64,000 bases of DNA, taken from NCBI RefSeq assembly GCF_003259155.1, contig NZ_QGMQ01000005.1, positions 186,001 through 250,000 of the forward strand, written 5' to 3'. Shown one piece after another: positions 1-8,668 of the stretch. Under the pieces are notes generated by a model that made no database searches, was not told the origin of the DNA, and saw only the letters and a program-made list of their open reading frames with translations. Position 1 is the stretch's first letter. Each line of letters starts with the position of its first letter. The position numbers and the translations under genes were made by a program. Origin of the DNA: Marinimicrobium alkaliphilum. Lineage in GTDB: Bacteria > Pseudomonadota > Gammaproteobacteria > Pseudomonadales > Cellvibrionaceae.

Positions 1-512
1 TCAGCGCCCTCAGGCTGGTCGTTGTCGGCGTAAAATTGCGCCAGGGTTTCACCGTCGGCCAATGTCACCGACCCGTTCGCCATGGGGTGATGAGTGCCGT
101 TGTAGACTGTCCAGCCCTGGTTGTCGCCACCGGGCGCCGGATCGGGGTCGACCCCCTCCAACCAGCCGTATTCATCAGGCTGATCTTCCACGCAGGTGGT
201 CGCGCCTACGCAGCCCTGGCCATTCTCCCAGGCCCAGCCTGTGTTCGTGGTTTCACAGACAGGAAAGGTCACACCCCACCACACACAACGGGGGCCATCG
301 TCAAAGCTCGACAAGGTAAAGAACCCGCCCGGGTCGGAAATTGAAGCGTCGGTATTATCGTCAGAGAGGTCACGAGAAGTTACTTGTGACGGGTCGCTGT
401 GCGCGACTGAGGGTTGTTGGGGATTAACTTCCGTTGTACTGCCACTACCACCACAGGCAGACAATAGAAGACCCAGGAGGGCGATGCCTCCAAAACGTCT
501 TATAGATTGCAT
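1..512 (-). CDS. CBM10-containing secreted lipoprotein (partial, runs off left edge)
   Basis: This is an open minus-strand frame of 170 codons with no stop before the window edge, starting at the ATG at 512. Residues 1-20 form a lipoprotein signal peptide ending in the lipobox LSAC (Cys20), followed by a Gly/Ser/Asp-rich linker. Residues about 74-107 read like a family 10 carbohydrate-binding module: four cysteines (76, 86, 101, 107), aromatics at Trp78, Trp79, Trp93 and Trp95, and the string GWAWENGQGC. CBM10 modules bind cellulose and are common on Cellvibrio plant-cell-wall enzymes. The catalytic part, if there is one, lies beyond the edge, so the activity is unknown. The neighbouring pectate lyases make a pectinase or other wall-degrading enzyme plausible. 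The assignment comes from recalling the motif, not from a search. Confidence 0.75.
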   Translation of the reverse strand, partial: MQSIRRFGGIALLGLLLSACGGSGSTTEVNPQQPSVAHSDPSQVTSRDLSDDNTDASISDPGGFFTLSSFDDGPRCVWWGVTFPVCETTNTGWAWENGQGCVGATTCVEDQPDEYGWLEGVDPDPAPGGDNQGWTVYNGTHHPMANGSVTLADGETLAQFYADNDQPEGA

Positions 513-906
513 GGTTGATTTCCTGGTCTCGTTTATATTTTTTGTACTGCGCCAGGGATTATTCAAGGTCTGTAATCGGTTCACAACACAGTCACTAGAC
601 TGTTTCTTAATAGGTGTCCTGAGCCATTTATTTCAAATTTTCATAAAAAGTTATTGCTTCCTATATTTCCGTTAAGCCCGTCACAAAGTACAACGGAAAA
701 ACCACAAAGACGATGAAAATGACGCACGTTTATCACAGAAAATGTATAGATTTTATTTAAATGCTTGGCTCTGAAAAATATAGCGTTTGGAAATTTAGCG
801 GGGATTCGGGTGCCATATATCGATCACCGTTGATTGCCCCTTACTGTAAAAAGGAGCCCGCAGGCCCCTATTTATTTTTTCAGTAGCGCAAAGCGAAAGC
901 GCCTGG
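513..906. other. Intergenic region
   Basis: This stretch lies between two minus-strand lipoprotein genes. The part nearest 850 holds the terminator of the PL1 gene, listed separately. The rest is AT-rich and should contain the promoter of the CBM10 lipoprotein gene. I could not single out a convincing -35/-10 pair, and saw no RNA gene. Confidence 0.5.
848..869 (-). terminator. Rho-independent terminator of the PL1 gene
   Basis: Read on the minus strand, an AGGGGCC/GGCTCCT stem with a TGCG loop and one mismatch is followed by TTTTT. It lies about 40 nt past the stop codon of the pectate lyase gene. On the plus strand the same hairpin precedes a T-rich run, so it may work in both directions. 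Confidence 0.6.
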
Positions 907-2127
907 CTAATCAGTGAGTGCCTGCCAATCCATACAATCATCAATGTTTCCCGGACCGGCGTTTTCTACCACGTATTCTGTAACCTCCTCGGCAGACATC
1001 AGAATGTCGGCGTAATCATAGTCCGGCGTATAGTCGATCAGGGACTCTTCATGTCGTCCTTCACAAGGCGGGAAATCGCCGGGACAGTTAACCGGAGCGT
1101 CGCTATTGATAAAGACATTGTCGTTCACATCCCAGTGCCCTAACCGCTCGCTGTAAAGGGACGCGATCGGCAGAACGGCGTTCTGAAATACTGACCCTTC
1201 GATCCGCGCCACGGCATGCTGACGAACGTTCACGCCACTACTGAAAATATCCTTGAAATAATTGTTAAAGACATGAAGTTCACCAGACCTGAAAAGCGGC
1301 GTCCTTGAATTCGCGGTTTCCCAGAAATTGTGATGGAAGGTAACTTTCCGGTGGTTGTCGTCTGAATCGGAAGAGCCCCAGAGACTGGTTTTCCAACTAT
1401 TGTGCAGGTAGTTGTAAGACAGGGTAACGTTGCTGACATCAGCCCGCCCACTGACAAGTTCATCATAATAATCTTTGTGGCAATCCTCATTATCACCGCA
1501 GTTAGCGGATTCCGGTGCCACCATGCTGTTGTAGAACTCGTTGTGATCAATCCAGATATTTCTGACCGGTCCACTGCGACCATCGAGACTGATGATGTCC
1601 CCCGGCCCGTGACTCTGGGGAACGAGACGCATTGACAGGTTACGTATTTCGATATTCTCTACAGACGATCCCGACAGTGCACGGATTTCCACCGCGACAC
1701 TTTCAAATCCGGGATTTTCTCCACGACCAATCAACGACAAGTCGGAACGCTGAATCCTGACATCCCGAACCCCGCCATTATTTTCAACCGTGATCAAGCC
1801 ATCAATGTAGATGGTCAGCGGTTTATCGCTGTAGGGGGACTGGGTAGGATGAACAGCCGCCCGCAGCGTCTCACCGTCGCTGACACTGATAACGTAGTGC
1901 CCCTGGCCGGTATCACCACCGCCGGTAACACCACCGTCGGCAGTGGCGAAACCGTAGACGGTGTTGATCTTTTCGCAGTAGGCGACCCGGAGCGCCTCCG
2001 TATGTTGTTGATCCTCGTGTGCAGAGTCAGAGCCCGGGGAATTATCGTCGTCGCTCGAAGAACCGCCACAAGCAGAGAGTAAAGCAAAGCTTGTCAGCGT
2101 TAGTGCGAGTTTGGCTTTATCAAACAT
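907..2127 (-). CDS. Pectate lyase lipoprotein, PL1-like
   Basis: The 406-residue product is a predicted surface or periplasmic lipoprotein (lipobox LSAC, Cys20) with an acidic Ser/Asp linker. The body looks like a right-handed parallel beta-helix pectate lyase. It contains IWIDH at 191-195, matching the conserved vWiDH motif of the Pel family, and RTPLFR at 275-280, where the catalytic arginine is expected. Asn-rich turns such as HHNFWE and FNNYF are typical of these helices. PL1 enzymes cleave de-esterified polygalacturonate by beta-elimination using Ca2+. The start is supported by AAGG shortly upstream. A strong terminator separates it from the upstream lipoprotein gene, so it probably has its own promoter in the roughly 80-nt gap. 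The family is confident; the exact subfamily is not. Confidence 0.88.
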   Translation of the reverse strand: MFDKAKLALTLTSFALLSACGGSSSDDDNSPGSDSAHEDQQHTEALRVAYCEKINTVYGFATADGGVTGGGDTGQGHYVISVSDGETLRAAVHPTQSPYSDKPLTIYIDGLITVENNGGVRDVRIQRSDLSLIGRGENPGFESVAVEIRALSGSSVENIEIRNLSMRLVPQSHGPGDIISLDGRSGPVRNIWIDHNEFYNSMVAPESANCGDNEDCHKDYYDELVSGRADVSNVTLSYNYLHNSWKTSLWGSSDSDDNHRKVTFHHNFWETANSRTPLFRSGELHVFNNYFKDIFSSGVNVRQHAVARIEGSVFQNAVLPIASLYSERLGHWDVNDNVFINSDAPVNCPGDFPPCEGRHEESLIDYTPDYDYADILMSAEEVTEYVVENAGPGNIDDCMDWQALTD

Positions 2128-2204
2128 CTTTTCTTACCTTATTTAGGCGTAGAACCTACCGTCTTGACGGCGAGGTTGGTATTAGTCGCCATGTTATCGT
2201 GCAA

Positions 2205-2236
2205 TAAAAAAGCCCTCACCATAGATGAGGGCTTTC
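2205..2236 (-). terminator. Strong rho-independent terminator
   Basis: AGCCCTCA and TGAGGGCT form a perfect 8-bp stem, extendable by A-T pairs, with a 7-nt loop. On the minus strand it is followed by TTTTTT. It ends transcription of the lipoprotein gene that stops at 2295, and probably of the TBDR-lipoprotein transcript. Confidence 0.85.
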
Positions 2237-2294
2237 GTTAAATCAGCAGGGCGGACGTTCGCCAGCCCTGCAACTTCTCTAACAACTACCTATA

Positions 2295-4535
2295 TCACAG
2301 CTTTTCCCACTTGATGCTGGTGATATGGAGGGTAGCACCTGACTCAGAACGGAACTGGAAGAAACCGCCGTTCTCTTTGTAGGCGCGATAGCTATTGAAC
2401 ACAATCGTGCCGCCTTCAGGGTTCAGGTCGAAGAAACCACCGCTCGGATCATCGTTTCCGCCCACTGACGCACGAATGGTTCTGGAGTCGTGGTCGTGAT
2501 AGGAGTTAGCCTGGCTGGTGGAATTGTTGTCACTCAAGACCATAAAGGTACCGCCGGACGCAGAGGAGTACTCGATGGTGATCCGGTACTCTGCTGAAAC
2601 ATCCAGTCGACCGCCAACGTCCAAGCCGTTCGTTGTTTGAGCTTCGGATTCAGCGAAGGTCGTGGTCATGCCTACAGCGAAACGGGCATCGTTCAGGACC
2701 AGGGCACCGTTTTCGACGACACCGCTACCACCCAGCCAGTCAACCAGGGGATCACTACCATCGGCGGTTGTTGCCAGATCCATTTCCCAGCTTGTCAGCA
2801 GCTCTTCGGTTTCTTGCTCTTCCTGATACTCGATCAGAATTTTGCTGAGGCCAATACCCAGGGTATTGCCTTCTTCGGCATTGCCACAGTTACCGGGGCA
2901 GCGGAAGCGCAGGAAGGACTTCTCGGTACCGACATGTTCGTCGATAGTACCAATCAGATTACCGTTCATGGTGATCTCACCCGGGACATTGATAATCAAC
3001 TCGCCGGTTTCCAGATCAGCATGGTTTTCGTTCAACAGGATGTCGTTGGGCGCATGGATAGAATTACCAGTGTTGCTGGTGTTGTTATCCACGGCTATGT
3101 TGAACTGCGCATCCGGATTGGTGCTGAGATCGGTCAAGGAGGCAATCTCCATCACGATACGGTAAGGCTCGCTCAGATCCATACCACCGCTCAGGTCTTC
3201 AAGCGTATCGCTGTCAGAGGTATCGGCACCGTGACGGTTACCCATGGTCCAGTTGCTGTTACCAAAGCGGGCGACGCCATCTTGAAGAATGAAACGGCTT
3301 TTACCCATGGTGCCTGAGTAGAATGCGCGAGTCGTCTCATCCGGGAAGGCCAGGAAGTTGGTGCCTTCGTCGCCAAAGAAATCATCTTTCGATTGATCAA
3401 GATTGACGTCCAGCGGCAGGCCAAGGAAAGGCTGACCACGGAGCAGTTCGGGTGAGAAGAGATCGCCATTGGCCTCACACACAGGATAGCTAGAAGTGAG
3501 GTCATCCTGATATTCAATGATGAGGTCACTGAAGACCGCATAACCGCCTGAGCTCACACGCATCTGGAAGAAAGACTGCTCTGTGCCGACAACGGCAGCG
3601 GTACTTTCCAGAATGTCGCCAACCTGCTCGCCATTATTATCAACGAGGTAGGTGTCACCCGGAATGTTCACCACCATACGGTTACCCGGCTCAAGACTTT
3701 CAGCCGGAGTACGCAGCAGAAGCGAGTTCACACCGTGAATGGAACGGTCCTGGTTACCACCAGAGTTGTTATCCACATACAGTTCGAGGTTACCGCCTGT
3801 GCCAGCGCCGGCAGGACCGCTGTCGCGCAGACAGAAGGAGACGCGGTACGGCGAGCTCAGATCCAGTTCGCCCCAGCTGCTGTTCACGGGAGCATCTGTG
3901 GTATTGCTCTTGGCAAAGTTGAGGTCGTCGACCACATAACCAAAGTCAATGATATCCGGGCGCATCTGACCGATGGTGAAACGCGCGCTAGAAATGGCCA
4001 TAAAACCATTACCGCCGGAATCTTTACCGACGTACTGGCGCTCATCGATATCCTCAATCAGGGTATCCCACATGCGCTCGCCGGTTTCCTCGTCAGTTTC
4101 CCACATGCAGCAGGTGGGGAAATAGAACGACGGGTAGGGATCGTCATACGCTGAGCCGTCCGGGAAAGTAGCCGTCTGTTCCAGCTCGGCAGAAAACAAT
4201 GCCCGATAATCTGTGGAGAAGAACAACCCAACCTGGTTGCCCGCATCCGCCGGAACGTCAAAGGTTTCATGGAAGGGGAATGTGGGAGACTGGGTGTTCA
4301 GCTCAGTTTCCGGATCTTCCTCAATACAGCCGAACGGACCGCAATCGCCACCGTTGCCGTTGCCGTTGCCGTTGGTGCCACCGCCGTTGCCGTTGGTGCC
4401 GCCGCCGTTACCGTTGGTGCCACCGCCGTTGCCGTTGCCGTTAACCGGGTCTGGGTCACTGCTGCTACTGCTGCCGCAAGCGGCCAAAGTGCCGCCCAAA
4501 AGCAGGACAGCTAACAGTTTCAATTTACTGTTCAT
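2295..4535 (-). CDS. Three-domain lipoprotein, probable surface glycan-binding partner of the TBDR
   Basis: I cannot assign a named family. The 746-residue product has a lipoprotein signal (LAACGSS) and then a low-complexity linker of NGNGGGT repeats up to about residue 65. The rest contains three divergent copies of a domain of about 170-280 residues. Each copy has an aYRi-type strand, a DNNS/DNNT motif followed by an Asn-Ser/His stretch (RSIHGVN, NSIHAPN, NSYHDHD), and a late GTE-SF-FR or GGFFQFRS strand. Copies one and two end in IIEYQDD or LIEYQEE. The look is that of beta-sandwich carbohydrate-binding modules. It lies 120 bp downstream of the pectin-locus TBDR, in the same direction and with no terminator between them, so co-transcription is likely. 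The inferred role is catching oligosaccharides at the surface for the TBDR, like SusE/F proteins of Bacteroidetes but unrelated in appearance. Confidence 0.6.
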   Translation of the reverse strand: MNSKLKLLAVLLLGGTLAACGSSSSSDPDPVNGNGNGGGTNGNGGGTNGNGGGTNGNGNGNGGDCGPFGCIEEDPETELNTQSPTFPFHETFDVPADAGNQVGLFFSTDYRALFSAELEQTATFPDGSAYDDPYPSFYFPTCCMWETDEETGERMWDTLIEDIDERQYVGKDSGGNGFMAISSARFTIGQMRPDIIDFGYVVDDLNFAKSNTTDAPVNSSWGELDLSSPYRVSFCLRDSGPAGAGTGGNLELYVDNNSGGNQDRSIHGVNSLLLRTPAESLEPGNRMVVNIPGDTYLVDNNGEQVGDILESTAAVVGTEQSFFQMRVSSGGYAVFSDLIIEYQDDLTSSYPVCEANGDLFSPELLRGQPFLGLPLDVNLDQSKDDFFGDEGTNFLAFPDETTRAFYSGTMGKSRFILQDGVARFGNSNWTMGNRHGADTSDSDTLEDLSGGMDLSEPYRIVMEIASLTDLSTNPDAQFNIAVDNNTSNTGNSIHAPNDILLNENHADLETGELIINVPGEITMNGNLIGTIDEHVGTEKSFLRFRCPGNCGNAEEGNTLGIGLSKILIEYQEEQETEELLTSWEMDLATTADGSDPLVDWLGGSGVVENGALVLNDARFAVGMTTTFAESEAQTTNGLDVGGRLDVSAEYRITIEYSSASGGTFMVLSDNNSTSQANSYHDHDSRTIRASVGGNDDPSGGFFDLNPEGGTIVFNSYRAYKENGGFFQFRSESGATLHITSIKWEKL
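4347..4443 (-). repeat. In-frame 21-bp tandem repeat coding a Gly/Asn linker
   Basis: Three near-identical 21-bp units, flanked by further Asn-Gly codon pairs, encode the NGNGGGT linker between the lipid anchor and the first domain of the lipoprotein. Each unit is a multiple of three, so gain or loss of a unit would change linker length without breaking the frame. Confidence 0.85.
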
Positions 4536-4655
4536 GGTGTCGATCTCCTACGTTTTTATTAAAGGATCTTTCATAAGGATTATTGAGATGTCGACGCTCA
4601 GTGCCCAGAGGACGTTGATGCGTCGCCAGCTCTCAACAATCTTCAAGCGCCCTAC

Positions 4656-7600
4656 TTACCAGAAGCGAATATTCACGCCCGCCTGATAGGTACGGCCCAA
4701 GCTTTCGGAGAACTGAAGGACAGGCCCAGTGGACTGCTCAGTTCCGCGGTAATAGAAGACATCAACGTCCTCTGTAATGTTCATCACATCCAAATAGAAG
4801 CGAATGTTCGATGTCAGGTTATAGGTTGCTTTGAAATCCAGGCTAAAGATGTCATCGTGGAAAACATCCGCCCAGCGTTGGCAGTACTCTTGATAGACAG
4901 TGCCATCGCCAGCGCGTCCCTCGATTGCATCTTCACCGTCATAGCCGGCGTCATTGATGCGTGCCCAAGTCTCATCCCGATCGATATCGGCCTGCGAGCA
5001 GGTACCGATTTGGGTAAGAATCTTACTGCGATAGTTACCAATGAGTCGGGTTGACATAAAGTCATTTTCCCAGCCTAGGGTCAGGTTGACGGTCACATCA
5101 GACTGGTAGGGCATACGCGTCCGATCAGCTCGCACCGCTTCACCAGCATCGGCACTACTGTTGAGCAAGGTCAGGTTGGTGTTCAGGAACAGACCGTTGT
5201 CGAAGAATTCCGAATAGCTCAATTCGGCACCGTAAACATAGGCTTTGTCGCCATTGATTGATGTGCTCACATCGTGGAAGACGAAGTTTTCATCAATCTG
5301 AAATACGTTGCGCGAAAAGTCAGTGCTACCCTGCTCGCGGCGCTGTAATTCTTGCTCGCGCAAGTCTTCCAGGGATACGCCCGTCGAGTCAATCCGGTCC
5401 AACGCCTGCTGCACGTTCGCGGGCAAGTCGCCACGCTCAATACTGGCACCGCGAATATCCACAACGTAGTCAGAGATATCCTTGTAGAATACTGCGGCTT
5501 CCAGGAATCGTCCGCCGTCACCGTAGAAGCTGATCGAGGCATCGAAGTTGGTCGCCTCCATCGCGGTCAAATCCGTGTTGCCCAAACGCAGGCTATTGCC
5601 GCCAGGAGCCAACGAAAGATCCTGCGCTATTTGATAGTAGAAAGCATTGTCCGTTTCGGGGTTTGCGTTTTCAGTGATGCCCAAATCACCCACAAGGTTG
5701 TTACTACAACGATCGCGCTCGTTATCCGTACCCACATTGAGAGGCTCGTCACGACACAGCTGGACCTGGCTTGAGAAATTGGCGCGCGGCGCTGCCTGGC
5801 CAAAGCTCGGCCGGGTATAGCTCTGCCAGATGGCACCACGAATCAATATCTGATCCGTGAAATCCCAGCGCAAATGAGCCCCGGGGTAGACGCCGCTGTA
5901 TGAGTTGGTAACGAAACGATCGCCGTCGGGGTCGGTCAGCGGCATAATGATATCCCGCGGGAAGCCCTCTTCGTTCTGGAAGCGGTTGTGCTGTAAAGTC
6001 AGATAACCCGTTGAACCCACATCTGTGTTGACGTACCGGGCACCGGTAATCAGGCTGGCGTTGTCGCCAATCTGGAACTCGGCCATCAGGTAAGCTTCTT
6101 GACTGTCTTCGAACAACGAATAGTCATCGGCGCGGCTCGCAGCACCGAGACGGTCGAGCCCCAAGTTGGTCGGAATAACGCGGGTCCGGGCGATCAGACG
6201 CTCGGCATCGTCCACGGTGATAAAGTCGTGATCAAAGCGCGGGTTGCGCGGTGTATAAGTGGTGAACTGCAAAATGGACGAATCCCAGTCATCACCATAC
6301 TGATCGCGTAATTGCTGCTCATATTGGGGATCGGGAACGGCACCCTGTTGGGTGGAGCGGTTCCACAAACGGCACAGCAGTGCGTCCTGCTCACTGATGC
6401 CTTCGCCTGTGCAATAACGACCACCAAAGTCAGACGGGTTGATACTTACCGTTACCCGGTCACGGTCACGCTCGCGCTCTTTGAACAGCACACCGGCTTT
6501 GATGTAGCTAAGTGGCCCTTCGAAAAAGTCGCGCTGCAGATTCAACTCCATCTGGCTCAACTCATCTTCCCGTGACCCGCTGTTAAGGTACAGGTTGTCA
6601 TAGGTCATGTGAGGTTGTACCCGCGAGCCGCCGATGTAGGGCACACTGCCCGACATGCCGCCGGTACCAGGGATACCACCATCGGGCCGGGGGGTACCCG
6701 CCTGGTCCGCGAGGAACGCCAGACCCTGAGCGGGAATCACCGCGGCATTAATATCTTCCATTCCCAACTGGCCAGCCATGGCCAGGCGACGATTACGGAA
6801 ACGTACGCGCCGGTCGTCCGGAGTCACACGCTCACTGTTGGAATGGTGGAATTCAAAATCAAGTGTCCATCGGTCATCAAAGACCTGTTCACCACCAATG
6901 GTGAACGTCATATTGGTGTCTTTGTGTTCTTCTACGAAAACCTCGTGGTGCAAGTCGGCGTAACCCACCGCAAACAGGTTGTTGCGGTCGAACCCATAGG
7001 TGTCAATCCAGCTTTGGGTCGGCTCAAATTCGGTGTTGGTATAGGCCACATAGCGGGCATCACTGGCACCAAAATTGTAGGTTTCACGCGAGGTAAGCTC
7101 TTCATCATTGTGCTCGGTGCGCGACAGCCGGAAATAGTATTCACTGTTGAGTGTCGGGCGCCAACCCAAATCCAGTGTTGCTGCGCTTGTGGTGCGAACG
7201 CTTTCGTCCTGACGGATCTGGAAATTGTTGGGGGTCAGCATCCGGGGCACAGTCAGCCAGGGGTCCGCGCCCAACTCACTTTCACCCTGTAAGTTGTCGA
7301 AGTAATTATCCGCGTAGTCGCGCGAGCTGAATTCATTGCCTTGGTACTCAGCGCGGGTACCAATGCCGGGACGCGCCGGACGAATCCACTGCAGACCACT
7401 TTCGTTGGAAATCTGGTTCACCTCGGTGGCGCGCTCTTCATGAGACACCGATACCGCCAGGCCGATGGTCTCATCCGCAAACAGTTTGGTTCCAATCAAG
7501 GTCGCCTTTGGAGAAAACTCACCGCGCTGATCATGCATGGCACCCTGAATCGACAGTCGCAGGCTGTCCTCACCACGGGTGAAGGCTGTGACCGAGTTGA

Positions 7601-8075
7601 CGTTGACCCGACCCGCAATGGAGTTGAGGTCCATATCGGGGGTCAGTGACTTGAACACTTCAATGGAGCCCATCAAATCGGCGGGGATGGTGTTCAGGCC
7701 CACGGCGCGACCGTCGCCACTGGCTGATGCCATTTCCGAGTTGTTCAGACTCACGCCGACAAACCCGGCACCCATGCCGCGGATATTGACAAACTCCCCT
7801 TGGCCATCGGATTTTTGCAGCGTCACGCCCGGCAGGCGCTGGAGCGCTTCCGCGACGTTCTGATCGGCAAAGTTACCCGCGTCATCCTGGGAAATAACAG
7901 AGCTGAAGATGTTTTTCTCACGCTCCATTTCACGAGCGTTCATTTCGGCGGCACGGACACCCTGGACCACAATCTCTTCAAGCAGAGCATCGTCCTGAGC
8001 GTGGGTGGCAGTGGACATCGCGCCTGACGCCGCAATGATTGCGATCGTCAACGGCAGTGCGCGTTTTTGGAACAT
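4656..8075 (-). CDS. TonB-dependent receptor, pectin locus
   Basis: The 1139-residue product is an outer-membrane active transporter. It has a signal peptide (cleavage expected near residue 27, after THA), a TonB-box-like EEIVVQG at about 33-39, a plug domain (LQRLPGVTL, VNIRGMG, SLNNSEMAS, IEVFKSLTP) and a long beta-barrel ending in aromatic residues (NIRFW). It belongs to the long type common in carbohydrate-scavenging Gammaproteobacteria. The start is supported by GGGAG about 8 nt upstream. The neighbours (PL1, PL10, CBM10 and glycan-binding-like lipoproteins) suggest it imports oligogalacturonides. The substrate is inferred from context only. Confidence 0.88.
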   Translation of the reverse strand: MFQKRALPLTIAIIAASGAMSTATHAQDDALLEEIVVQGVRAAEMNAREMEREKNIFSSVISQDDAGNFADQNVAEALQRLPGVTLQKSDGQGEFVNIRGMGAGFVGVSLNNSEMASASGDGRAVGLNTIPADLMGSIEVFKSLTPDMDLNSIAGRVNVNSVTAFTRGEDSLRLSIQGAMHDQRGEFSPKATLIGTKLFADETIGLAVSVSHEERATEVNQISNESGLQWIRPARPGIGTRAEYQGNEFSSRDYADNYFDNLQGESELGADPWLTVPRMLTPNNFQIRQDESVRTTSAATLDLGWRPTLNSEYYFRLSRTEHNDEELTSRETYNFGASDARYVAYTNTEFEPTQSWIDTYGFDRNNLFAVGYADLHHEVFVEEHKDTNMTFTIGGEQVFDDRWTLDFEFHHSNSERVTPDDRRVRFRNRRLAMAGQLGMEDINAAVIPAQGLAFLADQAGTPRPDGGIPGTGGMSGSVPYIGGSRVQPHMTYDNLYLNSGSREDELSQMELNLQRDFFEGPLSYIKAGVLFKERERDRDRVTVSINPSDFGGRYCTGEGISEQDALLCRLWNRSTQQGAVPDPQYEQQLRDQYGDDWDSSILQFTTYTPRNPRFDHDFITVDDAERLIARTRVIPTNLGLDRLGAASRADDYSLFEDSQEAYLMAEFQIGDNASLITGARYVNTDVGSTGYLTLQHNRFQNEEGFPRDIIMPLTDPDGDRFVTNSYSGVYPGAHLRWDFTDQILIRGAIWQSYTRPSFGQAAPRANFSSQVQLCRDEPLNVGTDNERDRCSNNLVGDLGITENANPETDNAFYYQIAQDLSLAPGGNSLRLGNTDLTAMEATNFDASISFYGDGGRFLEAAVFYKDISDYVVDIRGASIERGDLPANVQQALDRIDSTGVSLEDLREQELQRREQGSTDFSRNVFQIDENFVFHDVSTSINGDKAYVYGAELSYSEFFDNGLFLNTNLTLLNSSADAGEAVRADRTRMPYQSDVTVNLTLGWENDFMSTRLIGNYRSKILTQIGTCSQADIDRDETWARINDAGYDGEDAIEGRAGDGTVYQEYCQRWADVFHDDIFSLDFKATYNLTSNIRFYLDVMNITEDVDVFYYRGTEQSTGPVLQFSESLGRTYQAGVNIRFW

Positions 8076-8668
8076 TTAGGCATCTCCCTCAGGTTGTTAT
8101 CTTGTTATCGATCCGTCGCCCGGCGTCTGTGTGCTCTTATGTTGGCTGGTTGATGGCCGGGGAAGACCGTTAGTTAATTACTAGTATCAGTAAAATAGTT
8201 GCACAGGTGGCGGGACAATTCAAGGGATTTTGTTGTACGCAATCACTGGGAAGGGCATTAAGCTGACCGGCGCCAGCACCACATTGGTGCACAATATAAC
8301 CCGGACCCCAGGATTTTCAGACAAGCTCTCCGGTTTCAGTCATAAGATGGAAAAGCATTTTTCCCCCTTATATAGACGAGGATTTGCAATAAACGTCGAC
8401 TATTTTGCCCTTTTTGGCGATTTTTGGTCAAAAAGGGGCAATTTCGACCTGCCGGAGTGACCGGCCACGAAAGTTTTTCCGTTCATTGAAAGTCCCTACC
8501 ATAGACTTATATGTTCTAAAAAAATTGCGTAAATTTACGCTTGGCAAAGCAGGTTATGTACTGAACATCGTGCAATAGACCGGGTCTTAATTGACCGCTC
8601 TTGGGAGTTAGCCTAGAGTTATCGCCAAAATGACGACAATCAATCCGCAGTGACTGCCAGGATTCATC
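8076..8668. other. Divergent regulatory region between the TBDR and PL10 genes
   Basis: Nearly 600 bp separate two divergent pectin genes, so promoters for both should lie here. Two inverted repeats stand out. At 8276-8290 there is GCACCA-CAT-TGGTGC, a perfect 6-bp palindrome. At about 8402-8442 there is an imperfect repeat, TTTTGCCCTTTTTG against CAAAAAGGGGCAA, with a 12-nt spacer. Either could be an operator. The second could also form a stable hairpin in RNA. No regulator gene lies in this part of the window, and I saw no credible gene here. Confidence 0.5.

Noticed and set aside
8230-8460. 76-codon plus-strand open frame between the divergent pectin genes
   Set aside because: It starts with TTG, has no ribosome-binding site, an unconvincing composition, and spans both inverted repeats of the regulatory region.
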